From positions 37,345 through 101,344 of the forward strand of contig NZ_JAGGQL010000006.1 of the NCBI RefSeq assembly GCF_018613315.1: 64,000 nucleotides of DNA, given 5' to 3'. Each line of letters begins with the position of its first letter. The first letter of the stretch is position 1. Source of the stretch: Bacillus sp. ISL-37. Its GTDB lineage: Bacteria; Bacillota; Bacilli; Bacillales; Cytobacillaceae. A program made the translations under genes and the position numbers. Shown piece after piece: positions 1-9,070 of this stretch. The notes beneath the pieces are model-generated. The model was not told where the DNA came from, searched no databases, and was given only the letters and a program-made list of their open reading frames with translations.

Positions 1-195
1 TCTGGAGTCGGAAACTTTCTTGTAGAAAATGATGGAGACAATTATTCCTGCGGAAATGAGGGCCAAATTTAATATAAATATGGAAGAAGACCATTCGGGA
101 ATGGCACTTCCAATAAAATTGAAAAAGAAAGCTAGAAGTAATCTGGAGAAAATTTCAAATAACAATTCATCATTATTCTTCCGTTTATGTTTCAC
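1..195 (-). CDS. Small membrane protein, N-terminal part only (runs off the left edge)
   Basis: The minus strand is open from a GTG at 195 to the window edge, 65 codons without a stop. An AAGGAC ribosome binding site lies upstream of the GTG. The visible part starts with a basic segment (VKHKRKNND), then two hydrophobic stretches at about residues 11-32 and 37-58 separated by a short loop, which looks like a two-or-more-helix membrane protein. I do not recognise the family. The opposite strand of the same DNA is also open (29-217) but has no ribosome binding site and codes nothing family-like, so the minus frame is preferred. It lies just downstream of the PBP gene and its terminator, so it probably has its own promoter. 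Confidence 0.55.
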   Translation of the reverse strand, partial: MKHKRKNNDELLFEIFSRLLLAFFFNFIGSAIPEWSSSIFILNLALISAGIIVSIIFYKKVSDSR

Positions 196-258
196 CTTAT
201 CAGTCCTTATAGTTTAATGATGATTTTAATACGTAAATATACTCTGTTTGGTTTCATT

Positions 259-292
259 GAAAAAGCCCGGCCAGTTCCGGCCGGACTTTTCT
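259..292 (-). terminator. Intrinsic terminator of the pbpC-like gene
   Basis: An 11-bp GC-rich stem (left arm 262-272, right arm 279-289, one mismatch, 6-nt loop) begins next to the TAG stop of the PBP gene. A run of T follows on the minus strand. Confidence 0.85.
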
Positions 293-2291
293 ACATTCCA
301 CTCTGTAATTTCAACTCATAAAATTCCTTCACTCGTGTGACAACATCCTTTGAACCAGAATCCTCGATCATCATTGCTACGATCATGTCGGTGGATTGCG
401 GGTTGTAGGCGACGAACCATCCTAGTTCTTTGCCCTTTTCGCCCTGCTTCTCTTTGATTTCCGCTGTGCCTGTTTTACCGGCTAATGGATAATTGGCGAT
501 CAGGCCATTGTGGGCGGTTCCTTTTGGATCGGTGATGACCTTTGTCAGCATGTTGCTTAGAGCCGCTGCATTTTCGGGGCTGACCACGCCTTCCTGCCAC
601 ACCTGTCCCTGCTCATCCTCCATATTCAAAATCGGTTTTATAAGGTTGCCCTCGTTAACCAATGGTGAATAAGTGGTTGCAAGATGCAGGATATTCATTT
701 CAACCTGCCCCTGTCCGTAGGCTGAGTCCGCCAGTCTGATTTCGCTGTCAATCTTGCCGATTTGCGATGGCTCGATTGGATAGAGATATTCAGGCTGATC
801 TTCAAAGCCGAATTTCTTCAGGCCTTCTGTAAAAGTATCCTGGCCCATTCCGAGCGCCGCCCTCGCGAAGTAAATGTTATCCGAATAGATCAGTGCTTTT
901 TCAAGGTTGATGCTTCCTTTTATATCTGAGTACCTTGTTACTTTATAATTGCCCCATGATGCGTCCTTCTGCCACTGCTTTTCGTTGATTTCAAATGCTG
1001 TATCAAGCTTCAACTTATCACTTTCAAGGCCGATTGCCGCTGTGATTGGCTTGATTACAGATCCTGGCACATAGGTCAGCTTGAATCTATTAAGGAATGG
1101 TTTTAATGGGTCTTCTTCTAGAATTTTGCGTTTGTTTTGCGAGATTCCGAGCGTCATTTCATTCGGATCGAATCCTGGTGCACTGACCAATGCCAGCGTC
1201 TCACCTGTTGTCGGATTAATTGCCGATGCCGTACCCGCTTTTCCTTTTAGCTGGTCGTATAACTGTTGCTGGGCCACGACATCAATCGTCAGCTGGACAT
1301 CCTGGCCATTCTCCACCGGTTTTTCAGCAAGTGTTTTGACCGTGCCGTCTTCTTTTACAATTGAAATCCTGACTCCGTTTGTTCCTTTTAACTTCTCTTC
1401 AAGCACCTGCTCCAGACCGCGTCGGCCAATGATATCAGTGCTTGTGTATCCTTTGCCCTCTAGTTTTTTTAGATCGTCCGCTGTTACCGACCCAATATAG
1501 CCCAGCAAATGGGACAGCGCTTCCCCGTAAGGATATTCCCTTGCCCCTACCATCTGGCTGGTTACTCCATCGAGCGCAAATAATTTTTCATGGAGAGCTT
1601 TATCCGTCTTTGAAACTTTTTTCAGCGGCACAAACAGATCAGGTTTTACCCAGCCTGCATTCATCGCCTTGTTGATGCTTTCCTCAGGCATATCGAGCAG
1701 TTCCGCTAGCTTTGCAATTGTCTGATCTTTTGGCTCGGCCAACTCACCAGGGACTACTCCGACCTGGACAGCTGTCCCATTGATCGCGAGTCCATTACCT
1801 GAACGGTCAAGGATGTTGCCGCGTTCTGCCTGGACATTTTTGAAGCTGATTTTATCTCCGGCTTCAAGCTCCGGGAAGATATATGACGTATTCCAATCGA
1901 CATACCAATTTGTTTCTTTATCACGTTCTTCTTTTACAAGAGTAGCATTGTGGTCGAATTCTATCGGACCAGCAGCGCTATTCATTTTAGCTGAAAAAGG
2001 AAGTTCCGCGTTCGCCTCATGTTCTAGCTCTTCCTCAGGCTGTTTATAGCTTACCTTCAGCTGGTCAATCTCCAAATCTTTATAAATTTTATTATAGCGA
2101 CTGACGAATTCCTCCTTAGTGATGGAATCCTTCGCTTTCTCTGATAAAAATCCATACATTTCATCAAACTTCTGGTCGTTCCAAAGTTTTACGTATTGGA
2201 AAAACCGTTCTTCAGGAGTCGGTTCCTTGCTGCAGCCTGATATGATGGCGGCGATTACGACCGACATGATTATAAATAAAACACGTTTCAT
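291..2291 (-). CDS. pbpC: Lipoprotein penicillin-binding protein, PbpC/MecA-type transpeptidase
   Basis: A D,D-transpeptidase that cross-links peptidoglycan outside the membrane. The start chosen is the ATG at 2291, with a GGGAGGAGGG ribosome binding site 7 nt upstream; the open frame extends ten codons further without support. The 666-residue protein begins with a lipoprotein signal ending in ISGC, then an NTF2-like MecA_N domain (about 25-140), a dimerisation domain, and the transpeptidase domain. The three penicillin-binding motifs are present: SVIK with nucleophile Ser near 411, SDN near 470, and KTGT near 606. Length and domain order match B. subtilis PBP3 (PbpC, about 668 residues) and the MecA family of low-affinity class B PBPs. 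Whether it confers beta-lactam tolerance cannot be read from sequence. Monocistronic, ending at a strong terminator. Confidence 0.9.
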   Translation of the reverse strand: MKRVLFIIMSVVIAAIISGCSKEPTPEERFFQYVKLWNDQKFDEMYGFLSEKAKDSITKEEFVSRYNKIYKDLEIDQLKVSYKQPEEELEHEANAELPFSAKMNSAAGPIEFDHNATLVKEERDKETNWYVDWNTSYIFPELEAGDKISFKNVQAERGNILDRSGNGLAINGTAVQVGVVPGELAEPKDQTIAKLAELLDMPEESINKAMNAGWVKPDLFVPLKKVSKTDKALHEKLFALDGVTSQMVGAREYPYGEALSHLLGYIGSVTADDLKKLEGKGYTSTDIIGRRGLEQVLEEKLKGTNGVRISIVKEDGTVKTLAEKPVENGQDVQLTIDVVAQQQLYDQLKGKAGTASAINPTTGETLALVSAPGFDPNEMTLGISQNKRKILEEDPLKPFLNRFKLTYVPGSVIKPITAAIGLESDKLKLDTAFEINEKQWQKDASWGNYKVTRYSDIKGSINLEKALIYSDNIYFARAALGMGQDTFTEGLKKFGFEDQPEYLYPIEPSQIGKIDSEIRLADSAYGQGQVEMNILHLATTYSPLVNEGNLIKPILNMEDEQGQVWQEGVVSPENAAALSNMLTKVITDPKGTAHNGLIANYPLAGKTGTAEIKEKQGEKGKELGWFVAYNPQSTDMIVAMMIEDSGSKDVVTRVKEFYELKLQSGM

Positions 2292-2365
2292 ATGTATCCC
2301 TCCTCCCGTTGATTTTACCATAGATTTCCCATTTGCATAAATCCGAATGATTTCTTATTATTCCA

Positions 2366-2400
2366 ATAAAAAAACCCGCCTTTATAGCTAGGCGGGTTCC
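2366..2400 (-). terminator. Intrinsic terminator of spoIIQ
   Basis: An 8-bp stem AACCCGCC/GGCGGGTT (2373-2398) is followed on the minus strand by a run of T. It lies 18 nt beyond the spoIIQ stop. Confidence 0.9.
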
Positions 2401-2417
2401 AAAAATTTTATTTTTTA

Positions 2418-3335
2418 TTAAGAGTTTGTTGAAGTATCAGAGTCAGTTGAAGAATCTTTGTCTTTATCTTCTCCTGCGTCCTTATCTTCGTCTTTTTTAT
2501 CAGAGCCGCCTTCAGCAGGCTTGTCTTCCGCTGGAGTTGTGCCTTCAGCATCTTCCTCTGAGCTTCCTTCGACATCTTCTTCGGCAGCATCTTCAGACTT
2601 GCCTGCATCTGCATCAGAAGAAGCTTTCTCTTCTGTCACATTTGCATCCTGCAATGCGCTTAGAGGCTTGTTGAAGAACTCATGCGGATTGACCGGGACA
2701 TTGTCCTTGCGGATTTCAAAGTGTACGTGGTTGCCAGCCTTCTCATTGATCAGGCTTGTTCCGGACTTCGCAATGACTTGTCCTTGCTCAACCTCGTCGC
2801 CAACCTTAACTTGGTAGTCTTTAACTGACTGATATTGTGTTACAATACCTTTGTCATGCTCGATTTCGATGACATTTCCAAGCACTGCATCTTCCATGAC
2901 ATTAGTGACAGTACCACTTAGTGATGCGATTACATCAAATTCCTTGCCATCTTTTGAAGCAATGTCTAACCCAGTGTTCGGATGGTACGTATTATCATAG
3001 AACACTAGAGCTGCTTCTTGCTCAGCCGCGTCGCCGTCATTGTCATAGAATTGCATTTGGATGACAGCATCGTCTTCATTCACCACTGGCATTACAAAGT
3101 TCTCCATCGCGCGGTTAACCTCAACTGCTGGCTGATCATTGATCTTTTTGCCAGGCATGTCAGTCGCTTTGTACTCGGACTGATCCAGGTTTTCGGTTCC
3201 GCTGTTTTGATACCATAGGACACCAGTTAGAATGATTGCGGCACTAGCAATATAAACTGTTGGATACACCCACCGCTTCTTGAAAAAGCTGTTCTTGCTT
3301 TTGTCTTGAGAAGATCTTTTTTCTTCCTCTCTCAT
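2418..3335 (-). CDS. spoIIQ: Stage II sporulation protein Q (LytM-like engulfment protein)
   Basis: A forespore membrane protein that pairs with mother-cell SpoIIIAH across the intermembrane space to drive engulfment and build the feeding-tube channel. The start ATG at 3335 has GAGGTG 6 nt upstream; in-frame GTG/ATG codons at 3344 and 3341 are too close to it. Layout: short cytoplasmic tail, one membrane helix (about 23-43), M23/LytM domain (about 100-225). The second metal motif HVHFEIR is kept, but the first LytM motif reads NTGLD where active endopeptidases have HxG(V/I)D, so the domain is probably non-catalytic, as in B. subtilis SpoIIQ (SKGID there). An acidic, Ser/Lys-rich tail of about 80 residues follows the domain. 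Next to spoIID, as in B. subtilis. Confidence 0.93.
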   Translation of the reverse strand: MREEEKRSSQDKSKNSFFKKRWVYPTVYIASAAIILTGVLWYQNSGTENLDQSEYKATDMPGKKINDQPAVEVNRAMENFVMPVVNEDDAVIQMQFYDNDGDAAEQEAALVFYDNTYHPNTGLDIASKDGKEFDVIASLSGTVTNVMEDAVLGNVIEIEHDKGIVTQYQSVKDYQVKVGDEVEQGQVIAKSGTSLINEKAGNHVHFEIRKDNVPVNPHEFFNKPLSALQDANVTEEKASSDADAGKSEDAAEEDVEGSSEEDAEGTTPAEDKPAEGGSDKKDEDKDAGEDKDKDSSTDSDTSTNS

Positions 3336-3624
3336 TTTCATCACCTCAGCAATCAGTTTGAACAGAAGCGAAAAAATATATACATAGAGTTGAAAAATTT
3401 TTTACTGCTTATTTTTCGACAAAGCTGAGGATTTTATGCAAAAAAGATTTTTGGGTTGGTGGGCGGTTGAGTTTTGGACTTGGGACAGCCTGTCATGCCT
3501 GAATAAGTCGTGCTTGTCACCACGTACGGTTTCAAACTATTACGTTAGTTACTCCATTGTGTTCTAACCATTTAATTATGTCTGTCACTCCATTCGAGTT
3601 ACTACTATAAAGTGAGGTATCACC

Positions 3625-4062
3625 ATGAAAAAGTTATTAGTATGGTTTTTACGCATTCTTCCGCTGTTCTATATGGCAGCAATCTGGATCATGTCCAGTA
3701 ATCCTGCAGACGCCTTGGTTGAGCTGCCGAACCAGGGACTCGACCGTTTTATAAAAGAATCGCTCCATCTCGTTGAGTTCGGGATCCTGTATGTGCTGCT
3801 CGTCGTGGCTGCCTTGACGACCGGGCGCTTCACACCGGTGATGAGCTTTGCATTCATTGGCGTGGCAATCCTGTACGGACTGCTGGACGAGGTTCATCAA
3901 AGCTTCGTCCCATATCGATCCGCCACACTGATTGATTTTATAAAAGACGTAATTGGGGTTTTAGCGGCCTCACACTTCATTCACCATGCATACTTCAGCG
4001 GCAAGTTCCCGCGGCTCGGGAAGATTTTGCGTGGGATTGAGGAGAGAGTTCGGGGATATTAG
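3625..4062 (+). CDS. VanZ-like family membrane protein
   Basis: A 145-residue protein with a GTGAGG ribosome binding site and ATG start. It has about four hydrophobic helices and the VanZ-family pattern: a SS-NP segment after the first helix, a His-Glu pair (HLVEFGILY) in the second, and LLDEVHQSFVPYR before the last. VanZ relatives are linked to low-level teicoplanin resistance in enterococci, but the biochemical role is unsettled, and most Bacillus copies are simply called VanZ-like. Divergent from spoIIQ across a 289-bp spacer in which I see no gene or clear promoter, and followed by a terminator and a repeat array. Confidence 0.8.
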   Translation: MKKLLVWFLRILPLFYMAAIWIMSSNPADALVELPNQGLDRFIKESLHLVEFGILYVLLVVAALTTGRFTPVMSFAFIGVAILYGLLDEVHQSFVPYRSATLIDFIKDVIGVLAASHFIHHAYFSGKFPRLGKILRGIEERVRGY

Positions 4063-4106
4063 CTGGATTTGTTTTTAAGATAGTTATTAGTTACGGTTTT
4101 TTAGGG

Positions 4107-4136
4107 GCTGGCCTTGTTATGGGGGCTGGCTTTTTT
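4107..4136 (+). terminator. Probable intrinsic terminator of the vanZ-like gene
   Basis: GCTGGCC (4107-4113) can pair with GGCTGGC (4124-4130), including two G-U pairs, followed at once by TTTTTT. The stem is weak, but the U-tract and position fit. Confidence 0.55.
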
Positions 4137-4170
4137 GTTTTTCAGAGCATCTTATCCAGCCCTTTTCTAT

Positions 4171-4268
4171 CGTAAATACCTATCTTATAATCCCGACCGT
4201 AAATAAAAACTCGATAACCGTAAATAAAACATCAACAACCGGTAATACATTTCTTCTAACCGTAAATA
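4171..4268. repeat. Phased short-repeat array, core CCGTAAATAAA, about 21-bp period
   Basis: The core CGTAAATA (or GGTAATAC) starts at 4171, 4198, 4219, 4241 and 4261, giving spacings of 27, 21, 22 and 20 bp. Between the cores the sequence is A/T-rich and poorly conserved. The array lies between the vanZ-like terminator and the NERD gene. The open frame on the opposite strand here (heptad-like FTV repeats) is an artefact of a 21-bp period being seven codons. Confidence 0.75.
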
Positions 4269-4383
4269 AACACGTCAATCTGTGCTCTGACATAAATATT
4301 TCATAATTAAACATGCAAATCAGTAGGTAATTTGTCTGCAGGCGGAGAATTTTGTATTCAAAACTATTAAGGAAGTGACCGAT

Positions 4384-5373
4384 TTGATTGAAAAAGGAAG
4401 GACATATCCGATACGACTTCTCATGTATGAGGCTTTGATGGAAAGAATTGTACCAAACCACCCTAAAATCCTATTAATCGAACAAGATTACAAAGCTTGG
4501 CGTGCGGGATACAAGGGTGAGCTGCAAACGGATTACCGTTTAAGCTTTTTACCTGAAAAAGGTTACCACATCTTTCGGGATATACGCCTTCTAGATGAAA
4601 AATGGCACTTTCAGATTGATACCCTCATTTTAACTCTTCATTATATCCTCCTTATTGAAACCAAAAACTATGCGGGAACGCTCTTCTTTGACAAAGACTC
4701 CGAGCAAATTATCCAAACTAAAGATGGTCAGGAAAAATCTTATGATAATCCCATTAATCAGGTTCGAATGCAGGCCTGGCACTTAAAAAGATGGCTGCAG
4801 AGCTATAAATTCTTTGTCCCTCCCATATATCAACTTGTTGCGATCAGCAATCCCTCTACTATTATTAAGGTAAGCGATCGTTCCTTGAATAATTTGATAG
4901 TGAAAGGAGATGTTTTGCTAAGCAGAGTACCCCAAATCGATGGGTACAACTCAAATACTGTGTTCACCGAGAAAGAGACAAGAAAGATATCAAAGTTACT
5001 AGTAAAGAGGCATACTCCCCACCACCCTGATATTATGAAACAATATTCCCTTACACTAGACGACCTTCAAAAAGGTATTCAATGCCCGTCTTGTTTTACT
5101 TATGGTATGTATCGTGAAAAATGGATTTGGCGCTGTCCTGTTTGCGGTCATAAGTCCAAAACTGCACACTACAAAACTGTAAAAGAGATATACCTTCTGA
5201 TGCAACAAACCATGAAAAGTCAAACATTCAGGGAATTATGTACCGGCATCTCATCCAAGACTGCCAGTGATCTTTTGTTTTCCATGAATCTCCCCCACAC
5301 TGGCACCAAAAAAGGCCGCATCTACCACATACCTCCTGACATCGAGACGTTCTTCAATCCCGCGAAAAAATAA
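4384..5373 (+). CDS. NERD-domain (nuclease-related) protein with C-terminal zinc ribbon
   Basis: About 330 residues. The TTG at 4384 is preferred as start because AAGGAAG lies 8 nt upstream; the in-frame GTG at 4375 overlaps that site. Residues 30-160 form the NERD domain, with GYKGE, HFQIDTLIL and the PD-(D/E)XK-like IETKNY signature, consistent with a restriction-endonuclease-type fold. Two Cys pairs (CPSC and CPVCGH) near residues 240-260 form a zinc ribbon, followed by a short helical C-terminus. NERD proteins are common in Bacillaceae, often on plasmids or as orphans, and their substrate is unknown. Orphan gene, convergent with spoIID. Confidence 0.8.
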   Translation: MIEKGRTYPIRLLMYEALMERIVPNHPKILLIEQDYKAWRAGYKGELQTDYRLSFLPEKGYHIFRDIRLLDEKWHFQIDTLILTLHYILLIETKNYAGTLFFDKDSEQIIQTKDGQEKSYDNPINQVRMQAWHLKRWLQSYKFFVPPIYQLVAISNPSTIIKVSDRSLNNLIVKGDVLLSRVPQIDGYNSNTVFTEKETRKISKLLVKRHTPHHPDIMKQYSLTLDDLQKGIQCPSCFTYGMYREKWIWRCPVCGHKSKTAHYKTVKEIYLLMQQTMKSQTFRELCTGISSKTASDLLFSMNLPHTGTKKGRIYHIPPDIETFFNPAKK

Positions 5374-5401
5374 AAGTTACCGACGCACATCCAAATCGCG
5401 C

Positions 5402-5430
5402 TAAAAAGCCAGGGCGCTGTTTGCCCTGGC
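5402..5430 (-). terminator. Intrinsic terminator of spoIID
   Basis: An 8-bp perfect stem GCCAGGGC/GCCCTGGC (5408-5430) is followed on the minus strand by TTTTT. It sits between the convergent NERD and spoIID genes. Confidence 0.85.
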
Positions 5431-5474
5431 CATGTCATTAATCAGTTTGCAGTTGTAACGGGCGCAACCCGATT

Positions 5475-6503
5475 TTATTTCTTCGCCGTAACCTTCGTCA
5501 GCATGCTATCGGCCTCGCTGATCTCAACGCCTTTGTAGTAATGCTTGACGATGTCCTGGTAGGTCTTGCCTTCTGTGGCCATGCCGTTGGCTCCGTATTG
5601 GCTCATCCCGACGCCGTGGCCGAAGCCTTCGGTGGTGATGACGACGTTGCTGCCTTTTAGCTCCCAGGTGAAGTCGCTGGAGCGGAGTTTTAGCTTCTCA
5701 CGGACTTCCTTCCCTGTAAGGACCTTGCCGCCGATATCGATTTTTGCAACCCGGTTTCCTGATGTTCTCGAGATGACTTTGCCAATCTCCGAAGTGTTCG
5801 GCAGTTTGACGCCAAGCTTAGACTCCACCTCAGCAATCGTCATAACTGTCTGACTGCGGAACTTAGGTGACTCTAAATCCCATGGACTTTCTACACTGCG
5901 CAGGTAAGGCAGGGAGTTTGACCAGTATTCCTCTGAGTTCTCAGTAAAGCCATTCGATGTCGAAAAGAAAGTGGCGTCAATCGGCGCTCCATCATAGGTA
6001 AGCACCTGGCCATCCGTTGCTTTAACCGCCTCAGCTATTTTCTTCATCTTCCATTTGTAGTCGACGCCCCACTGTTTTTTCAATTCTTCTTTATTTTTAA
6101 ATACTTGGTGGATTTCTGTATCATTCAACTGGGCGCCTTCAGGTACGCCTACTTTATTTGGGCTCAGCATTTGTTTTACATAATAAGTCCTTGCTGACAG
6201 TGCCTGTGCCTTCAATGCCTCTAGCTCGAACTCAGCGGGCATTTCAGCAGCAACAACGCCAATCAAGTAATCATCAAGCGGAAGCTTCTCTGTTTTGGAC
6301 AACGCAGTCCGGTAAACGGCTACCTCAACAGCCGAGTCTGCTGTTGGGACCGCGGCAACATCCTTTGCCTCACTTTGCAGCTCTTCCCCCAGTTTTCCGC
6401 CTGCCTTTTCTTCCATAAAAGGGAGGACGAGCAAGGATGGGATCAGGAGTGTGACGGCGAATAGAATTGCAGCTAGTACGATGAGTGGTTTGAATTTTAA
6501 CAT
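5475..6503 (-). CDS. spoIID: Stage II sporulation protein D (engulfment lytic transglycosylase)
   Basis: SpoIID cuts glycan strands at the leading edge of engulfment in the DMP complex with SpoIIM and SpoIIP. The start ATG at 6503 has GGAGG 8 nt upstream. The 342-residue product has an N-terminal membrane anchor (about 8-30) and the SpoIID/LytB fold. The segment VAAEMPAEFELEALKAQA carries the conserved catalytic Glu (AAEMP), and ALSARTYYV and the C-terminal GFGHGVGMSQYGA are family signatures. A SigmaE-type promoter lies about 50 nt upstream, fitting mother-cell expression. It ends in a strong terminator; murAA lies upstream in the same direction. Confidence 0.95.
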   Translation of the reverse strand: MLKFKPLIVLAAILFAVTLLIPSLLVLPFMEEKAGGKLGEELQSEAKDVAAVPTADSAVEVAVYRTALSKTEKLPLDDYLIGVVAAEMPAEFELEALKAQALSARTYYVKQMLSPNKVGVPEGAQLNDTEIHQVFKNKEELKKQWGVDYKWKMKKIAEAVKATDGQVLTYDGAPIDATFFSTSNGFTENSEEYWSNSLPYLRSVESPWDLESPKFRSQTVMTIAEVESKLGVKLPNTSEIGKVISRTSGNRVAKIDIGGKVLTGKEVREKLKLRSSDFTWELKGSNVVITTEGFGHGVGMSQYGANGMATEGKTYQDIVKHYYKGVEISEADSMLTKVTAKK

Positions 6504-6553
6504 AGAAAAAGCCTCCATTATGAAATTAATCCGGTCGAAAACCGTCTCATTTC

Positions 6554-6583
6554 ATTCATATGGAGGCGGACAAGCTTTTATGA
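6554..6583 (-). promoter_or_regulatory. Putative SigmaE promoter of spoIID
   Basis: On the minus strand a -35-like TCATAAA (6583-6577) is followed after 14 bp by CATATGAAT (6562-6554), close to the SigmaE consensus (KCATATT, 13-15 bp, CATACAAT). It lies about 50 bp before the spoIID start. Matched by eye. Confidence 0.6.
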
Positions 6584-6751
6584 CAGAAATCGAAAATGCA
6601 TATAGTTCTGTCGAAAGTCTCATAATAAGTCGGTCAAAACAAATTCACGAAATTGGACATGAATTTTCAGGCTCTAACCAGCCCATTTAAATCAAAAAAC
6701 CGCAGAACTATACGTTTAAGCACAATTCTCCGGTTCATTGAGTAGTAATAT

Positions 6752-8059
6752 TTATGCGTTCATGTCTGAGACTAATTTATCCGTTACTGGCTGTTCTTCT
6801 ACTTCGCTGACGCGTTCGATGTCTGCGCCAAGTGCTGCAAGTTTATGATGGAAGTCAACGTATCCACGGTCAAGGTGATATAGCTCTGTTACGCGAGTCA
6901 TTCCATCTGCTACAAGTCCAGTCAGGATCAATGATGCTGCGGCACGCAGGTCAGTTGCTGCCACTTCTGCTCCCTGAAGGTTTGATGGTCCGTTCATGAT
7001 GACAGAGCGGCCATCGATTTTGATGTTTGCGTTCATGCGGCGGAATTCTTCCACGTGCATGAAGCGGTTTTCGAAAACAGTTTCAGTAATCATGCTTGTG
7101 CCCTGAGCGCGCAATAGCAATGCCATCATTTGAGATTGCATATCTGTCGGGAAACCAGGGTGCGGCATCGTCTTGATGTCGACTGCTTTCAATTTTTCAG
7201 GTCCGATGACACGAAGACCTTCTTCTTCTTCAATGATGGTAACGCCCATTTCTTCCATCTTAGCGACCAATGAAGAAAGATGTTCTGATATAGCACCTTT
7301 TACAAGGACGTTTCCGCCAGTGATGGCAGACGCAACCATGAAGGTTCCTGCTTCGATTCGGTCAGGAATGATGTTGTGGTCAGCACCAAACAGTACTTCA
7401 ACACCTTCAATCTTGATTGTGCCAGTGCCGGCGCCTTTTACCTTCGCTCCCATTTTGTTCAGGAAGTTTGCAAGGTCGACGATTTCTGGTTCTTTTGCAA
7501 CGTTTTCAATGACTGTTGTTCCTTTTGCAAGGACTGCCGCCATCATAATGTTTTCCGTAGCACCTACGCTAGGGAAATCAAGGTATATTTTAGCTCCGTG
7601 CAAACCATTGACAGCTTCGGCTTCGATAAAACCGTTGCCTACCTTGACAGTCGCACCCATTGCTTCAAAGCCTTTAAGGTGCTGGTCGATAGGACGGGAA
7701 CCGATTGCGCAGCCGCCTGGCAATGCTACGCGAGCACGGCCATTCCTGGCAAGCAGGGATCCCATTACTAATACAGAAGCACGCATTTTACGAACATACT
7801 CAAAAGGTGCTTCTATTTTTAACTCTCTGGATGCATCTACTGTAATCGTGTTATTTTCAAACTCCACTACGGCGTTTAAAGAACGTAATACTTCGTTGAT
7901 GGTATATACATCGGAGAGAGTTGGCACATCACGAATTACGCTTTTTCCGTCACTAGCTAATAATGTTGCAGCGATAACAGGCAAGACGGCATTCTTAGCT
8001 CCTTCAACCTTTACAGAACCGCTTAGCCTTTGTCCGCCGCGGACGATGATTTTTTCCAA
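6752..8059 (-). CDS. murAA: UDP-N-acetylglucosamine 1-carboxyvinyltransferase MurAA
   Basis: Transfers enolpyruvate from PEP to UDP-GlcNAc, the first committed step of peptidoglycan synthesis, in the cytoplasm; target of fosfomycin. The start is TTG at 8059 with GGAGGGG 7 nt upstream. At 435 residues it has the usual length and the repeated inside-out alpha/beta barrel. The fosfomycin-target Cys is at 117 in [15 protein letters not shown], and the N-terminal KNAVLP motif carries the substrate Lys. Downstream of ywmB and upstream of spoIID as in B. subtilis, so this is the MurAA (essential) copy; a second copy, MurAB, is at 50374-51660. Confidence 0.95.
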   Translation of the reverse strand: MEKIIVRGGQRLSGSVKVEGAKNAVLPVIAATLLASDGKSVIRDVPTLSDVYTINEVLRSLNAVVEFENNTITVDASRELKIEAPFEYVRKMRASVLVMGSLLARNGRARVALPGGCAIGSRPIDQHLKGFEAMGATVKVGNGFIEAEAVNGLHGAKIYLDFPSVGATENIMMAAVLAKGTTVIENVAKEPEIVDLANFLNKMGAKVKGAGTGTIKIEGVEVLFGADHNIIPDRIEAGTFMVASAITGGNVLVKGAISEHLSSLVAKMEEMGVTIIEEEEGLRVIGPEKLKAVDIKTMPHPGFPTDMQSQMMALLLRAQGTSMITETVFENRFMHVEEFRRMNANIKIDGRSVIMNGPSNLQGAEVAATDLRAAASLILTGLVADGMTRVTELYHLDRGYVDFHHKLAALGADIERVSEVEEQPVTDKLVSDMNA

Positions 8060-8091
8060 GTGTATTCCCCTCCGCGTCCAATTTCTCTATA

Positions 8092-8811
8092 TTAATATTC
8101 AATCGTTATGATGGGTGTGCCAACTACGAGGGTAGTCTTTGCGCCCAATCGATCAGTTTTCCGTAATCCAAGCTGCATATTCATCTCATGGTCATTGCTC
8201 AAAGAGTTGTCGAACAAAGGCGAAACGGCGGATGTGGAAATAAATGAGTCTTCTTCCAATCCTTCGACTTCCTCGGCTTGAAAAGCCTTTAGCAATTTAG
8301 TTTTATAAACAGGTAAAGCCGATTTTATCTTATCATTGATTTCGCCTTCAATACAAGAGAAAGTTGTGGCATTTCCTCGAAAAATGTCAAATATTCTGCC
8401 TGGTAAATTTTTGTTTAAAAAGGTTTCTGTATTTTTATTCCAATGCTGACCTCTGACCTCATACATCACATACGTATGTATCGGGCCATTTGTGTCCGTA
8501 GAAACAATTTTAATTTTTTCCTGGATCTCAGAAGAATTCGAAACAGCTGTGAGTTCTCCATTGCGGTGGTTCCATGTCCAATCCGGGAGCTGGACCTTCA
8601 ATTCTTTTACCAAAGCTTCGACATTTTCTTCTTCCAATGTTTCCCTTGCATAGATAGACCAACCAGTGATCAAAATATTTTCGTCCTGCAAAACTGAGGC
8701 CAGAGTTTTTATTTCTTGATCAGCGTCAGCTACAGTCGTCTTATTCCCAGCTTGAAGCACAATAAAACCAATAATGCCAAAAATTGATAAAATAAATGGA
8801 ATCTTCTTCAT
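8092..8811 (-). CDS. ywmB: YwmB-family exported protein
   Basis: A 239-residue protein with an N-terminal hydrophobic signal or anchor (about 5-22) and the YwmB domain (TATA-box-binding-protein-like fold). It lies directly upstream of murAA, the conserved place of ywmB in Bacillus. The function is unknown; the link to murAA suggests a cell-envelope role. The start ATG at 8811 has AAGGGGAG about 10 nt upstream. It ends 33 bp before the murAA start, so the two genes are probably co-transcribed. Confidence 0.8.
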   Translation of the reverse strand: MKKIPFILSIFGIIGFIVLQAGNKTTVADADQEIKTLASVLQDENILITGWSIYARETLEEENVEALVKELKVQLPDWTWNHRNGELTAVSNSSEIQEKIKIVSTDTNGPIHTYVMYEVRGQHWNKNTETFLNKNLPGRIFDIFRGNATTFSCIEGEINDKIKSALPVYKTKLLKAFQAEEVEGLEEDSFISTSAVSPLFDNSLSNDHEMNMQLGLRKTDRLGAKTTLVVGTPIITIEY

Positions 8812-9070
8812 ATGTCTTTCACTCTCCCCTTATTACCATTCTTACCAGGAGAGCAAATCGCATACTTGGGAATTCTCGTCACTTTTTGACATCATTCTAT
8901 GTACCAACTTTGCCGGGTGTTCATTGTTTGTGAAAAAACAAACATGCTTATGCAAAAAACAAGCACAAAGACAATCATACTCGAATTTCTGCATTTTTGG
9001 AACATGTATGAAGACCTAATTTTTTACCAATTTGTTTAGAACTAAAAGCAGATGGGCTAAAAGTTGTTAC
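8812..9070. other. Spacer ywmB-ywzB, no gene seen
   Basis: A/T-rich sequence between the ywmB start and the element at 9071. The only structure I see is a small inverted repeat TGTTTGT/ACAAACA near 8925-8944, which could be a weak minus-strand terminator for ywzB. Confidence 0.4.

Noticed and set aside
3345..3624. Possible Spo0A box (TTTGTCGAA) upstream of spoIIQ
   Set aside because: A single match near 3415 with no consistent SigmaF or SigmaA promoter geometry, so I do not call it.
4180..4461. 93-codon minus-strand frame with FTV heptads
   Set aside because: A 21-bp DNA repeat yields a seven-residue protein repeat automatically, and it overlaps the NERD gene start.
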